Assembly: GCA_947486835.1 (NCBI GenBank)
Contig: CANKVC010000004.1
Location: 1-33,011, forward strand
DNA: 33,011 nt
DNA from: Cytophagaceae bacterium
GTDB taxonomy: Bacteria > Bacteroidota > Bacteroidia > Cytophagales > Spirosomataceae
Direction of reading: 5' to 3'
In this document: one piece after another, positions 8,628-17,708 of the stretch
Position numbering within the stretch: position 1 is the first letter of the stretch
Layout: each line of letters begins with the position of its first letter
Program-made: the position numbers and the translations under genes
Notes under the pieces: generated by a model
Databases searched by the model: none
What the model saw: only the letters and a program-made list of their open reading frames with translations
What the model was told of the DNA's origin: nothing

Positions 8628-9743
8628 TTATTTTAAATATTTAATTAATTCCACTCCGGCCAATAAAAAACAACCTGTCCCAAAATCTTCAAAGTCAGGC
8701 ACATGAGTATATGAAACGGGCTGTGAATCTTTAGGCTCCTTTCCAGTTCCTTGTACATTTCCTAAAAAACCATTGGGATGGACGCAGGTTGACAAAGCAT
8801 CCCAACCAGCTAAAATAGCTCGATCAAATTTCTTTTTAGGCAATAATTTATTTCTAACTCCCCAAGACATGCCATAGACAAACAAGGAAGTCCCTGTGGC
8901 TTCAGGACCACCAAAATGGGTAGGGTCCTTCAAGCTTACATTCCAAAAGCCATCTTTTCGCTGCAAAGGCAAAAGTGAATTAGCTAAATCAATAAAATCT
9001 TGTTCGTATTCAGCCCGGTGAGGAGCGTTTTTTGGCATCAATTCCAAGGTTCTCACCAAGGCCGCAAATACCCATCCATTTCCCCGGGACCAATAACAAT
9101 TCTCTCCATTGGGTTCTTTATAGGGAGGAACAAAATCTTTATCACGCCACCATAAGCCTGCATTTCTATCATACAATCCCGAAGCCCCATGTTTGTTTTT
9201 CGTAAAGGCATATAAATCATACATTTTTTCAAAATATCGATTGTCGGAAAATCGAACGCCCAAGCGCGTAAAAACTGGCATACTCATTTGCAAACAATCC
9301 ACCCAGGACCAATCATCCGCTTTGACTGAATTCACCATTAAATCCACATTAGCCTTGATGGGGAAAATTCGCAAAGAATCTGCTTGAAAATCGAATAAGT
9401 CGAGGTAAATCTGTCCGCAGGCTTGATTGTCGGCATTACGTGTTTTTATCCCGTCTCGTAGATTCCATTGATGGAAATTCGCCCAGTCCAACATATATTT
9501 CATGTCAGAGGCTTTGGGATCAATCTTATATAGTTCCATCAGCCCCTCATAAAAAACAGCACGGGTCCAAATATTAGATGGCCGAATGCGATCTGGCCGA
9601 GGAATAGGAGCTGAAACATCTGGCCATTTTTGTTGGAAATAGGCTTTAGCTACATGTAATTTCGCCAAAACTTCTGTGGTTTTTGGCTTAGCAAATCCAT
9701 GAAAACTTATTATTAATAAAATTAAAAAGATAAGTTTTTTCAT
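8628..9743 (-). CDS. glycoside hydrolase family 88/105 (unsaturated glucuronyl/rhamnogalacturonyl hydrolase-like)
   Basis: Signal peptide; DNQACGQIYLDLF, GLWWRDKDF, NCYWSRGNGWVFAALVRTLELMP, GPEATGTSLFVYGMSWGV. Confidence 0.9.
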   Translation of the reverse strand: MKKLIFLILLIISFHGFAKPKTTEVLAKLHVAKAYFQQKWPDVSAPIPRPDRIRPSNIWTRAVFYEGLMELYKIDPKASDMKYMLDWANFHQWNLRDGIKTRNADNQACGQIYLDLFDFQADSLRIFPIKANVDLMVNSVKADDWSWVDCLQMSMPVFTRLGVRFSDNRYFEKMYDLYAFTKNKHGASGLYDRNAGLWWRDKDFVPPYKEPNGENCYWSRGNGWVFAALVRTLELMPKNAPHRAEYEQDFIDLANSLLPLQRKDGFWNVSLKDPTHFGGPEATGTSLFVYGMSWGVRNKLLPKKKFDRAILAGWDALSTCVHPNGFLGNVQGTGKEPKDSQPVSYTHVPDFEDFGTGCFLLAGVELIKYLK

Positions 9744-9744
9744 T

Positions 9745-10059
9745 TTAAGCTAGATAAAACACAGAAGGCAAATTAACTGATACTGGGGAATTATCTGGAT
9801 TGGCTTTCATAATATCACCCATAAAAGCCCACCATTTTTGCATGATTGACATTGCAGGTAATCCGTCCAATAAACGCAGATCTTTGGCTTCTAAATAGGC
9901 AAACAAGGTCAGCGTCTCTTCATCCAAAAAAATAGAATAGTTTTGTATACCCACTTCCTTCAAAAGCTCGCTCAATTCTGGCCAAATTTCATCATGGCGC
10001 TTCTTATATTCTGCCTCAAAACCAGGTAATAAAAACATTTTAAATGCTTTACGTTCCAT
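9745..10059 (-). CDS. rhaM: L-rhamnose mutarotase
   Basis: 104 aa; FKMFLLPGFEAEYKKRHDEIWPEL...YSIFLDEETLTLFAYLEA...MQKWWAFMGDIM. Confidence 0.93.
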   Translation of the reverse strand: MERKAFKMFLLPGFEAEYKKRHDEIWPELSELLKEVGIQNYSIFLDEETLTLFAYLEAKDLRLLDGLPAMSIMQKWWAFMGDIMKANPDNSPVSVNLPSVFYLA

Positions 10060-10066
10060 ATGTATA

Positions 10067-11077
10067 TTATTGCTTTATGATTTTTATGAATTTATACAAT
10101 GCCTCATCATCAAAATTCAAATGGGTGACAAATCGAATATATTGAGGACCAAACGGCGCACATTTAATGCCCAAGGAATCTAATTCGGCAACTTTAAGGG
10201 AAGCCTTTATATCATCCTTTAATTTAATAATAACAATGTTCGTGGTCACAGGCATTACTTCTGACACCCAAGCTAAACCTTCACAAGCTAATCCTATTTG
10301 CGTAGCGCGGGCATGATCATCCTTTAATCTTTCAACCTGATTATCTAATGCATATATTCCCGCAGCGGCCAATAATCCCGCTTGGCGCCAACCGCCTCCC
10401 AATCTCTTTCTAATTCTTCGCGCTTTTTTGATAAAATCGTTGGAGCCCAACAAGACAGAACCGATAGGAGCACCCAATCCTTTGGAAAGACAGACAGAAA
10501 TGGAATCAAACCATTGGCCAAATTGCTTAGGATTTTGTCCACTCGCAGCCATAGCATTAAAAATACGAGCACCATCCAAGTGTAAAGGAATCGAAGCATG
10601 TTTACAAAAATCAGCTATTTCCTGAAGCGATTCTGAAGTGTAAATACTTCCTCCGCCCTTATTCACCGTATTTTCTAAACTGACTAATTTACTTTCACAG
10701 GCATGAATGTCATCAGGTGAAATGGCATTTGCAATTTGATCTTTAGACAATCGGCCCAAATCACCCTTTAATAATTTAACCGAGGCACCCGCATTCGCCA
10801 TAATTCCTCCCCCTTCATATAAATAGATATGCGACAACTCATCACAGATAACCTCTTGGCCTTTAGAAACATGTGCCGAAATAGCAATCTGATTCGTCAT
10901 GGTACCGGAGGGACAGAATAATGCATTTTCCATTCCAAACAATTCAGCTACTTTAACTTGCAAATTATTTACCGTCGGATCCTCCCCAAAAACATCATCC
11001 CCCAAAGGTGCCGAAAACATCGCATCGCGCATTCCTACAGTAGGTAAAGTAAACGTATCACTCCTCAGTTCAATCAT
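10067..11077 (-). CDS. ltaE: low-specificity L-threonine aldolase
   Basis: MIELRSDTFTLPTVGMRDAM, GDDVFGEDPTVN, LENTVNKGGGS, LHLDGARIFNA, SVCLSKGLGAPIGSVL. Confidence 0.94.
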   Translation of the reverse strand: MIELRSDTFTLPTVGMRDAMFSAPLGDDVFGEDPTVNNLQVKVAELFGMENALFCPSGTMTNQIAISAHVSKGQEVICDELSHIYLYEGGGIMANAGASVKLLKGDLGRLSKDQIANAISPDDIHACESKLVSLENTVNKGGGSIYTSESLQEIADFCKHASIPLHLDGARIFNAMAASGQNPKQFGQWFDSISVCLSKGLGAPIGSVLLGSNDFIKKARRIRKRLGGGWRQAGLLAAAGIYALDNQVERLKDDHARATQIGLACEGLAWVSEVMPVTTNIVIIKLKDDIKASLKVAELDSLGIKCAPFGPQYIRFVTHLNFDDEALYKFIKIIKQ

Positions 11078-12224
11078 GGGAATTTTTAATAAAATGAGAT
11101 AAGAAAAATAGTCGAATCAATGGCATCAATCCAACTAAAGCAATGTATGGAAAGTAAAATAGGGTCCAAATAACTCCAATCGTAGTTAATATAAAGACAA
11201 TTCGGCAATATAAGGTCCACCATTCAGCCCTATTTTTTCTCGCAAACCAAATAACCGCCGGAAAATTCAATGGAAACAACAACAAGGAACTAGGATTATA
11301 TGCCATTACTTCGTGATCTGTGCCAATAGCCAAAAAGAATATAAACCAAGCTAAAATTCCTAAAAGCGAAAATAAAATGACATCAAAAATGAAGATTTCA
11401 ACCTTTCGTTTTTTGAATGAGATGAAAGCAATCAACAAATTAATCAACAACAATAAAGGAATGGGGCCAAACCAATCATAATTTTCTTGCTCTGATGGTT
11501 TTGAAACAAATACATCGAAAGGGGCATCTGCTAATTTTTGACCATTCACCTCAGCTTGTTGGACCGAAAGATTTAAATTATCAGGTAAATAACATGACTC
11601 TGAGGCATTGGCAACATGATTAGCGGGAACCCCTAATGCTAAATTCATCCCAAACGTAACCCAGGAATTCGTTTTCAAATAGTCGTTCATCCAATCACGA
11701 TATGATTTACCTTCTAGACTCTTATAATTCTTCCATTTAAATGCGCCTGGAGATGCCTTTTCAATCATATCTCTGAGCCTAGTGGAACAGTTATCATAAA
11801 AGAATTTGTACTGATAGTTTTTATTTTCGGGTAATAAATTGGTTTCTAATGCGGAGAAAATCTGCATTTTCTGTGGATCGGTCAATTTTAAATTTTGAAT
11901 TTGGATGCCTCTTTTTTCAATTTCAGAATAATAGTACACTAAATCATTCATGGAATTATATGAAATCGAATAAGGCAGCGTTCCTCTTAAAAATTTGAAA
12001 TAAAAATTATCCGTATTAAAATCAAAAGTTCCATAACTGTATGCCCGATCAATCCCTTGATCCGGATCATTCACCCAAATAACAGCATGACCAAAAGCAG
12101 CATGCAGTTCTTTTCCAGGAGCAAAAGTAACCAAAGAGACCTGAGCACGCGGGCTTAGTGTGGGAATAACGGCTGTTCCAATGAACGGTAAAAACAGAAA
12201 AAGGTATAAATAAAATTTCTTCAT
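11070..12224 (-). CDS. DUF4105 domain membrane protein
   Basis: LVTFAPGKELHAAFGHAVIWV...YSYGTFDF...FFYDNCSTRLRDMIE pattern plus C-terminal TM helices. Confidence 0.85.
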   Translation of the reverse strand: MKKFYLYLFLFLPFIGTAVIPTLSPRAQVSLVTFAPGKELHAAFGHAVIWVNDPDQGIDRAYSYGTFDFNTDNFYFKFLRGTLPYSISYNSMNDLVYYYSEIEKRGIQIQNLKLTDPQKMQIFSALETNLLPENKNYQYKFFYDNCSTRLRDMIEKASPGAFKWKNYKSLEGKSYRDWMNDYLKTNSWVTFGMNLALGVPANHVANASESCYLPDNLNLSVQQAEVNGQKLADAPFDVFVSKPSEQENYDWFGPIPLLLLINLLIAFISFKKRKVEIFIFDVILFSLLGILAWFIFFLAIGTDHEVMAYNPSSLLLFPLNFPAVIWFARKNRAEWWTLYCRIVFILTTIGVIWTLFYFPYIALVGLMPLIRLFFLSHFIKNSHD

Positions 12225-12895
12225 TATTTTCCGGCAATGACAATGACAATTTCCCCTCTAATTTTATCAGGATTTTGATCAAAATAGGTTAAAACTTCTG
12301 TAGCACTCCCTCGCACCATTTGTTCATGCATTTTACTTAATTCGCGTGCCACCATTATTGGCCTATCGGGCCCTATAAATTCAATAATCTGCTCTAAAGC
12401 TTTATGCAAACGATGGGGAGACTCATACAAAACTGTTGTTCTTTCCTCTTCCGCAATGGCTTTCCAACGGGTTTGTCGGCCTTTTTTATGAGGCAAGAAA
12501 CCTTCAAAAACAAATCGATCTAAAGGAAATCCTGAATTTACTAATGCGGGAATAAGCGCCGTGGCACCCGGTAAGGTTTCTACATCGATACCCTGCTCAA
12601 TACATGTTTTGACTAATAAAAAACCAGGATCTGAAATCCCTGGAGTACCGGCATCTGAAATTAAACCCACCACCTTGCCTTCTTTTAACAACTTAATGAC
12701 TCCAGCTACACCCACATGTTCATTGTGCGCATGGTGAGCAAAAAGAGGTTTGGAAATATCTAAATGTTTAAGGAGTTGGCCCGAAGTCCGCGTATCCTCT
12801 GCAAAAATAACATCCACCTCTTTTAAAACTCGGATAGACCGTAAAGTCATATCTTCTAAGTTGCCTATGGGAGTGGGAATCAAGTATAATTTCAT
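12224..12895 (-). CDS. rsmI: 16S rRNA (cytidine(1402)-2'-O)-methyltransferase
   Basis: MKLYLIPTPIGNLEDMTLRSIRVLKEVDVIFAEDTRTSGQLL, GLISDAGTPGISDPGF, LYESPHRL. Confidence 0.96.
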   Translation of the reverse strand: MKLYLIPTPIGNLEDMTLRSIRVLKEVDVIFAEDTRTSGQLLKHLDISKPLFAHHAHNEHVGVAGVIKLLKEGKVVGLISDAGTPGISDPGFLLVKTCIEQGIDVETLPGATALIPALVNSGFPLDRFVFEGFLPHKKGRQTRWKAIAEEERTTVLYESPHRLHKALEQIIEFIGPDRPIMVARELSKMHEQMVRGSATEVLTYFDQNPDKIRGEIVIVIAGK

Positions 12896-13031
12896 ATTCG
12901 AAATTTAACCAAAAATGATTGAAATTATTTCATCGACATTAAAAGCTTTTTAAAAGCGCTAACAGAAATGACAAGCATGGGAATAAAGGATAAAAACAAA
13001 AAAGGGCCTGCATAAATGCAAGCCCTAAACG

Positions 13032-13116
13032 TAGAGAGTGAGGGATTCGAACCCCCGGGCCTGTAACAGCCAACAGTTTTCAAGACTGCCTCGATCGACC
13101 ACTCTGACAACTCTCT
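13032..13116 (-). tRNA. tRNA-Ser(UGA)
   Basis: 7-bp acceptor AGAGAGT/ACTCTCT; anticodon loop CTTGAAA (UGA); T-arm GGGGGTTCGAATCCC; long variable arm; no encoded CCA. Confidence 0.93.
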
Positions 13117-13189
13117 ATTTCCTAATCAGGATGCAAATTAAATCAAAAAATACTTTTTATGCAACCCTAAAGCCTTAAAATTGTTGAAA

Positions 13190-13951
13190 TTAAATTCTTG
13201 ATTGAATGAAGGCCAACTTACCTTCCAACGAAAGTTCATCAGGAATCCAATGAATAGGAATGCCAGAGCGTTCCATTTTTCGAAAAAATGTCATTTGGCG
13301 TTTAGAAAATTGCTGAATAGCGATGGTCAAACCTTGTTCAAATTCAACTCGGTTAATATCTCCTTGAACTAAATTTACCAGCCATTTATATTCTAAACCT
13401 AATCTGATTAAATCATTTGGATTAATGCCATCAGCAATCAATTGTTCTACTTCTTCGACCAATCCATTATTTAAACGATTCGTTAATCGATTAGCACATC
13501 GCATTCTTCGAATTTCAGCCATAGGATTTAGGCCAAAAACAATAAAGTCACGATTCAACTTAAGAGACTCGTTTGCAAAGTCGGTCATCCTAGAAAATTC
13601 ATAATCTCGCAAAAGTGCGTCTAAATAAAGTCCCGTACCCCCACAAATAATAACTTGTTGGCCCATTGCCTCAACTTTCTCGATGGCTTTTAAAGCATCA
13701 AATTGGAAATGAGCCACAGAATAAGGTTCACCTACATCAAGAATATCAATCAAATGATATTTGACAGGGACTCCCCCATTTTGATATACATCCAAATCTT
13801 TTCCGGTACCAATGCTGAGGCCTCGATAAATTTGCCTAGAATCCGCTGAAATTATTTCCCCTTGAATGAATCGCGCCAAAGAAACAGCCAACTCAGTTTT
13901 ACCCGATGCCGTAGGTCCTAGAACAACAATGATTGGCTTATTTTTTTCCAT
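13190..13951 (-). CDS. MiaA-like tRNA dimethylallyltransferase, short form
   Basis: VLGPTASGKTELAVSLA P-loop, ISADSRQIYRGLSIGTGK, IICGGTGLYLDALL, FSKRQMTFFRKME. 253 aa versus roughly 300 for typical MiaA. Confidence 0.88.
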   Translation of the reverse strand: MEKNKPIIVVLGPTASGKTELAVSLARFIQGEIISADSRQIYRGLSIGTGKDLDVYQNGGVPVKYHLIDILDVGEPYSVAHFQFDALKAIEKVEAMGQQVIICGGTGLYLDALLRDYEFSRMTDFANESLKLNRDFIVFGLNPMAEIRRMRCANRLTNRLNNGLVEEVEQLIADGINPNDLIRLGLEYKWLVNLVQGDINRVEFEQGLTIAIQQFSKRQMTFFRKMERSGIPIHWIPDELSLEGKLAFIQSRI

Positions 13952-14792
13952 GAATCAAGAGCCTAGATTTAATGTTTCCTGAATTACAGGCATCAGCTGT
14001 TTTAACATCTTTTGCAAGAACTCGTTTCCCATTTTCTGCTATATTGAAATGCAAAGGAACAGTAATGAGTTCGTTTTTAAAACCAATTTTCTGAAAGGCC
14101 ATTCCACCACTCCATTCCAAATCCGAATAGGTCATTATATTATCTACCTGATGCATGTTGGCATAAAATGAAATCAATTTTGTGAGTCCGCCTACGAGCC
14201 TAACGGAAGGATCCGTACAAATTTGAATCAATTCGGCTGAAATTTGAGCATTTCCATTCTCCGTTTTAAATACTCGGTCCTTGCCAAAAACGGCTATAGC
14301 AATCAGTGGATTTCCATCTACGTCAAATTCAGATTGAATATTACGAAATTGTCGGTGTGGCGGAACAATACAAGCCAAATAGGTTTTACCTCTTAAAAAG
14401 CCCAATAAATGATTTTTATCTGCAAATTTTCGAGCGTCCTTTTCCTCTAACATCACAACTTTCGTATCACGCGCAAAAATAGAAATGGGTTTATTGATTC
14501 GAAATGTCAGAAAATTCAAAATCCAATTCTTTTTATAATTCCAAACATCTTCCCAAATTCGAAAAGCTGAAAAACCATCACTTCTAAGGTTTACAATTTC
14601 TTGTTGGAAAGCAGCTAATTTACCTGAATCCAACCTTTTAAATTCAGCTAAACAAATCCCCTGAATGATGATTGAATTTTCTTTCGATTTCCAAATTGGA
14701 AAACTATCTTGCATATATGTTTGTCGTTCAAACCCTAATGAGGCAAGATGAACATCCAATTCAAGATAAAAATTTGATTTTTCGGGAATCAT
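13938..14792 (-). CDS. GNAT-like protein paired with the MiaA-like gene
   Basis: C-terminal half resembles acyltransferase-type folds (NHLLGFLRGKTYLACIV...LIAIAVFGKDR...YSDLEWSGGMAFQKIGF). FRIWEDVWNYKKNWI resembles the end of Vsr-type nuclease folds in fused phage proteins. Overlaps the miaA-like start by 14 nt. Confidence 0.5.
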   Translation of the reverse strand: MIPEKSNFYLELDVHLASLGFERQTYMQDSFPIWKSKENSIIIQGICLAEFKRLDSGKLAAFQQEIVNLRSDGFSAFRIWEDVWNYKKNWILNFLTFRINKPISIFARDTKVVMLEEKDARKFADKNHLLGFLRGKTYLACIVPPHRQFRNIQSEFDVDGNPLIAIAVFGKDRVFKTENGNAQISAELIQICTDPSVRLVGGLTKLISFYANMHQVDNIMTYSDLEWSGGMAFQKIGFKNELITVPLHFNIAENGKRVLAKDVKTADACNSGNIKSRLLIHGKK

Positions 14793-14875
14793 TTAATAAA
14801 AATAATGGTTCAAAGATACAGTGAAATTGAGTAGAAAGTGGTTAACAAACGCTTTGTAAATTTTAAATATACATT

Positions 14876-15706
14876 ATGCAATTTAGATTTGAGTCGAGTA
14901 GAAATGAGGTGTCAACGTTCACAACCCAACAAATCAGAGATAATTTTTTGATCGAAAATATTTTTTCGGAAGATCAAATTGAACTAACCTATTCCATTTA
15001 CGATCGAATGATTATAGGAGGGGCAATGCCAATAAACAAAACCCTTACTTTGGGAAATCCTGATAAACTCAAAGCCACCTACTTTTTAGAGCGCAGAGAG
15101 ATGGGAATCATTAATGTGGGAGGAGAAGGTACAGTTTCGGCAGACGGAGTGGAATTTGAAATAGGCAAATTGAGTGCGGTCTATTTAGGAAAAGGGACGC
15201 AAAATGTCTCATTTAGTTCGAAATCGGCTAATGACCCAGCTTTATTTTATATTTTGTCATGTCCCGCCCATGCGACTTATCCGAATGTAAAGTTGGAAAA
15301 GGAAAATGTCATTACGGTCAACATGGGTGCTTTGGAAACTTCAAACCATCGCACGATTTATAAATACATTCACCAAGAGGGTATCCAATCTTGCCAGTTG
15401 GTCATGGGATTAACCATTTTAGAACCAGGATCTGTTTGGAATACCATGCCATCACATGTGCATGATCGCAGAATGGAAGCTTATTTGTATTTTGATGTGG
15501 ACCCAGAGCATGCTGTATTGCATTTATTAGGTGAACCTACGGAAACGAAACACATGTGGGTGCACAACCATCAAGCAATTATTTCGCCACCTTGGTCGGT
15601 TCACAGTGGTTCAGGGACGAAAAACTATTCATTCATATGGGGAATGGCAGGTGAAAACAAAGATTATACAGACATGGATTTTTCTCCAATTAAGGATCTA
15701 CGATAA
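14876..15706 (+). CDS. kduI: 5-dehydro-4-deoxy-D-glucuronate isomerase
   Basis: YDRMIIGGAMP, LGNPDKLKATYFLERREMGIINVGGEG, HDRRMEAYLYFD, SPPWSVHSGSGTKNYSFIWGMAGEN. Confidence 0.95.
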   Translation: MQFRFESSRNEVSTFTTQQIRDNFLIENIFSEDQIELTYSIYDRMIIGGAMPINKTLTLGNPDKLKATYFLERREMGIINVGGEGTVSADGVEFEIGKLSAVYLGKGTQNVSFSSKSANDPALFYILSCPAHATYPNVKLEKENVITVNMGALETSNHRTIYKYIHQEGIQSCQLVMGLTILEPGSVWNTMPSHVHDRRMEAYLYFDVDPEHAVLHLLGEPTETKHMWVHNHQAIISPPWSVHSGSGTKNYSFIWGMAGENKDYTDMDFSPIKDLR

Positions 15707-17601
15707 TGAAAAATATAGGATTAATTTGCTCGTTCTGGTTGGTGACTTTTGTGGGCCTAAGCCAAAATACACCCTATTCAGTTCAAATGGCTGAGTCATT
15801 AATGCATACGCATCAAGATTCCATTCAAGTAAAATTGGGTAAACCCGCGAACTGGGATTATGAACAAGGATTATATTTAAAAGCATTAGAATGGGTTTAT
15901 CAACGTACTGGAGATGCTAAATACTTTACTTACATTCAGAAAAATATCAACAGCTTTGTGAGTCCATCGGGGGACATCAGAACCTATAAAGCATCGGAAT
16001 TCAATTCAGATAATATCACGACGGGGAGAGCTTTGTTATTTTTATACCAAGAACTCAATACAGAAAAATACAAAAAGGCGGCCGACCTATTAATGAAGCA
16101 AATTTCAACGCAGCCAAGAACAAAGCAAGGAGGCTTTTGGCATAAAGATCGATATCCTGACCAAATGTGGCTTGATGGACTTTACATGCTTGAACCATTT
16201 TATGCCGAATACGGAAAAATCACAGGTCAAGATTATTGGTCAGATATCGTCATGCAGTTCCAATTAATGGAGAAAGGCGCATTAGACCCTAAAACTGGTT
16301 TATTGTATCATGCATATGACCATGAGAGGAAACAACCATGGGCTAATAAGTCAACAGGTCAGTCGCCAAATTTCTGGGGCAGGTCTATGGGTTGGTACAT
16401 GATGGGCTTAGTGGATGTGCTGGATTATATGCCCACAAATCATCCTAAAAGATCCATTTTAATTAATCAATTAGCTCGATTATCAGCTGCCATATTGAAA
16501 ATTCAAGATGCGAAAACGGGCCTATGGTATCAGGTACCTAATTTTCCTGGGAGAAAAGGAAATTACTTTGAAGCATCGTGTGCGAATATGTTTGTTTATG
16601 CGATAGCGAAAGGAATGCGAAAAGGGTATTTGCCACAAAATTATACCGATAAAGTTTCAAAAGCCTATGGAGGCATATTGAAAAATTTCATCACAAAAGA
16701 TGCGCAAGGATATATTCACATTGAAAAAACAGTTAGTGTGGGTGGCTTAGGTGGCCAGCCCTACCGCGATGGTTCTTATGAATATTATTTAAGTGAGCCA
16801 TTAAAAACGGATGATTTAAAAGGTGCAGGGCCATTTATTATGGCTTCATTGGAAATGGAAATTGCGAAAGAATTGGCGATTGGCCAAGGGAAAAAAGTTG
16901 TCCTAGATTATTACTTCAACCATGAATATAAGGTTTCAAAATCAGGCAAAAAGGAATTTAATAAATTTTATACCTGGGAAGAGCGGAAAGATCGCGGGTA
17001 CAGTTTATTTGCTACTCAATTAGAGCAAATGGGACTTAAAACGGATTCATTATCAGTTGCCCCTACTTTTGAAAATTTAAAAAATGCTAATATCTACATC
17101 ATTGTGGATCCTGATAATTTAAAGGAGTCTCCTACCCCAAATTATGTCCAAGCAAAGGATATTGATGAGATTGAGAAATGGGTGAAGCAAGGAGGTAATT
17201 TGATTTTGTTGGCCAATGACACAACAAATTGTGAAATCCCTAAATTCAATGAATTAGCTAAAAGATTTGGAATTGAGTTTGTGGGACCTAATTTAAATTT
17301 TGTACAAGGAACTCAATGGGAACAAGGAGCGGTGTACATTCCTGAGGGAAATCCCATATTTGCACCTTTGAAAAAGATTTATGTCAAGGAAATAACTCAA
17401 TTGAAACTCAGTAAAACGGCAAAATCAATATTGAACATCAAAGATGCGGTTGTGATGGCAGAAGCGCAAGTTGGTAAGGGGAAGGTGATCGCCTTAGGAG
17501 ATCCTTGGATTTATAATGAATATTTGAATAATCGAAGAACTCCTTTAGAATTTGAGAACTTCAAAGCTGCCAAAAAACTGATCGAATATTTATTAAAATA
17601 A
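15706..17601 (+). CDS. GH88/GH105 hydrolase with C-terminal DUF4350/GATase-like domain
   Basis: Signal peptide; FWHKDRYPDQMWLDGLYM, FWGRSMGWYMMGLVDVLDYMP; C-terminal part IYIIVDPDN...IEKWVKQGGNLILLAND...GKGKVIALGDPWIYNEY. Start overlaps the kduI stop (TAATG). Confidence 0.88.
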   Translation: MKNIGLICSFWLVTFVGLSQNTPYSVQMAESLMHTHQDSIQVKLGKPANWDYEQGLYLKALEWVYQRTGDAKYFTYIQKNINSFVSPSGDIRTYKASEFNSDNITTGRALLFLYQELNTEKYKKAADLLMKQISTQPRTKQGGFWHKDRYPDQMWLDGLYMLEPFYAEYGKITGQDYWSDIVMQFQLMEKGALDPKTGLLYHAYDHERKQPWANKSTGQSPNFWGRSMGWYMMGLVDVLDYMPTNHPKRSILINQLARLSAAILKIQDAKTGLWYQVPNFPGRKGNYFEASCANMFVYAIAKGMRKGYLPQNYTDKVSKAYGGILKNFITKDAQGYIHIEKTVSVGGLGGQPYRDGSYEYYLSEPLKTDDLKGAGPFIMASLEMEIAKELAIGQGKKVVLDYYFNHEYKVSKSGKKEFNKFYTWEERKDRGYSLFATQLEQMGLKTDSLSVAPTFENLKNANIYIIVDPDNLKESPTPNYVQAKDIDEIEKWVKQGGNLILLANDTTNCEIPKFNELAKRFGIEFVGPNLNFVQGTQWEQGAVYIPEGNPIFAPLKKIYVKEITQLKLSKTAKSILNIKDAVVMAEAQVGKGKVIALGDPWIYNEYLNNRRTPLEFENFKAAKKLIEYLLK

Positions 17602-17642
17602 GATTATCAGTTTTTAAATTGCTTAAATCAAATGCCCCCTTT

Positions 17643-17673
17643 AGCTTTAAAAATTTTGAAAATTTTTAAAGCT
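17643..17673. terminator. perfect palindrome between convergent genes (candidate bidirectional terminator)
   Basis: AGCTTTAAAAATTTT-G-AAAATTTTTAAAGCT: 15-nt perfect arms around one central base. Confidence 0.7.
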
Positions 17674-17708
17674 GGTTGCTGAAGCTCTGTTTTACAAATT
17701 ATCAATTA

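Noticed and set aside
10345-11102. Four small ORFs overlapping ltaE
   Set aside because: Alternate-frame shadows of a well-supported threonine aldolase gene.
12925-13110. 61-aa minus-strand ORF (GCYRPGGSNPSLST)
   Set aside because: Reads through tRNA-Ser; GGSNPSLST-type peptide is a tRNA artefact.
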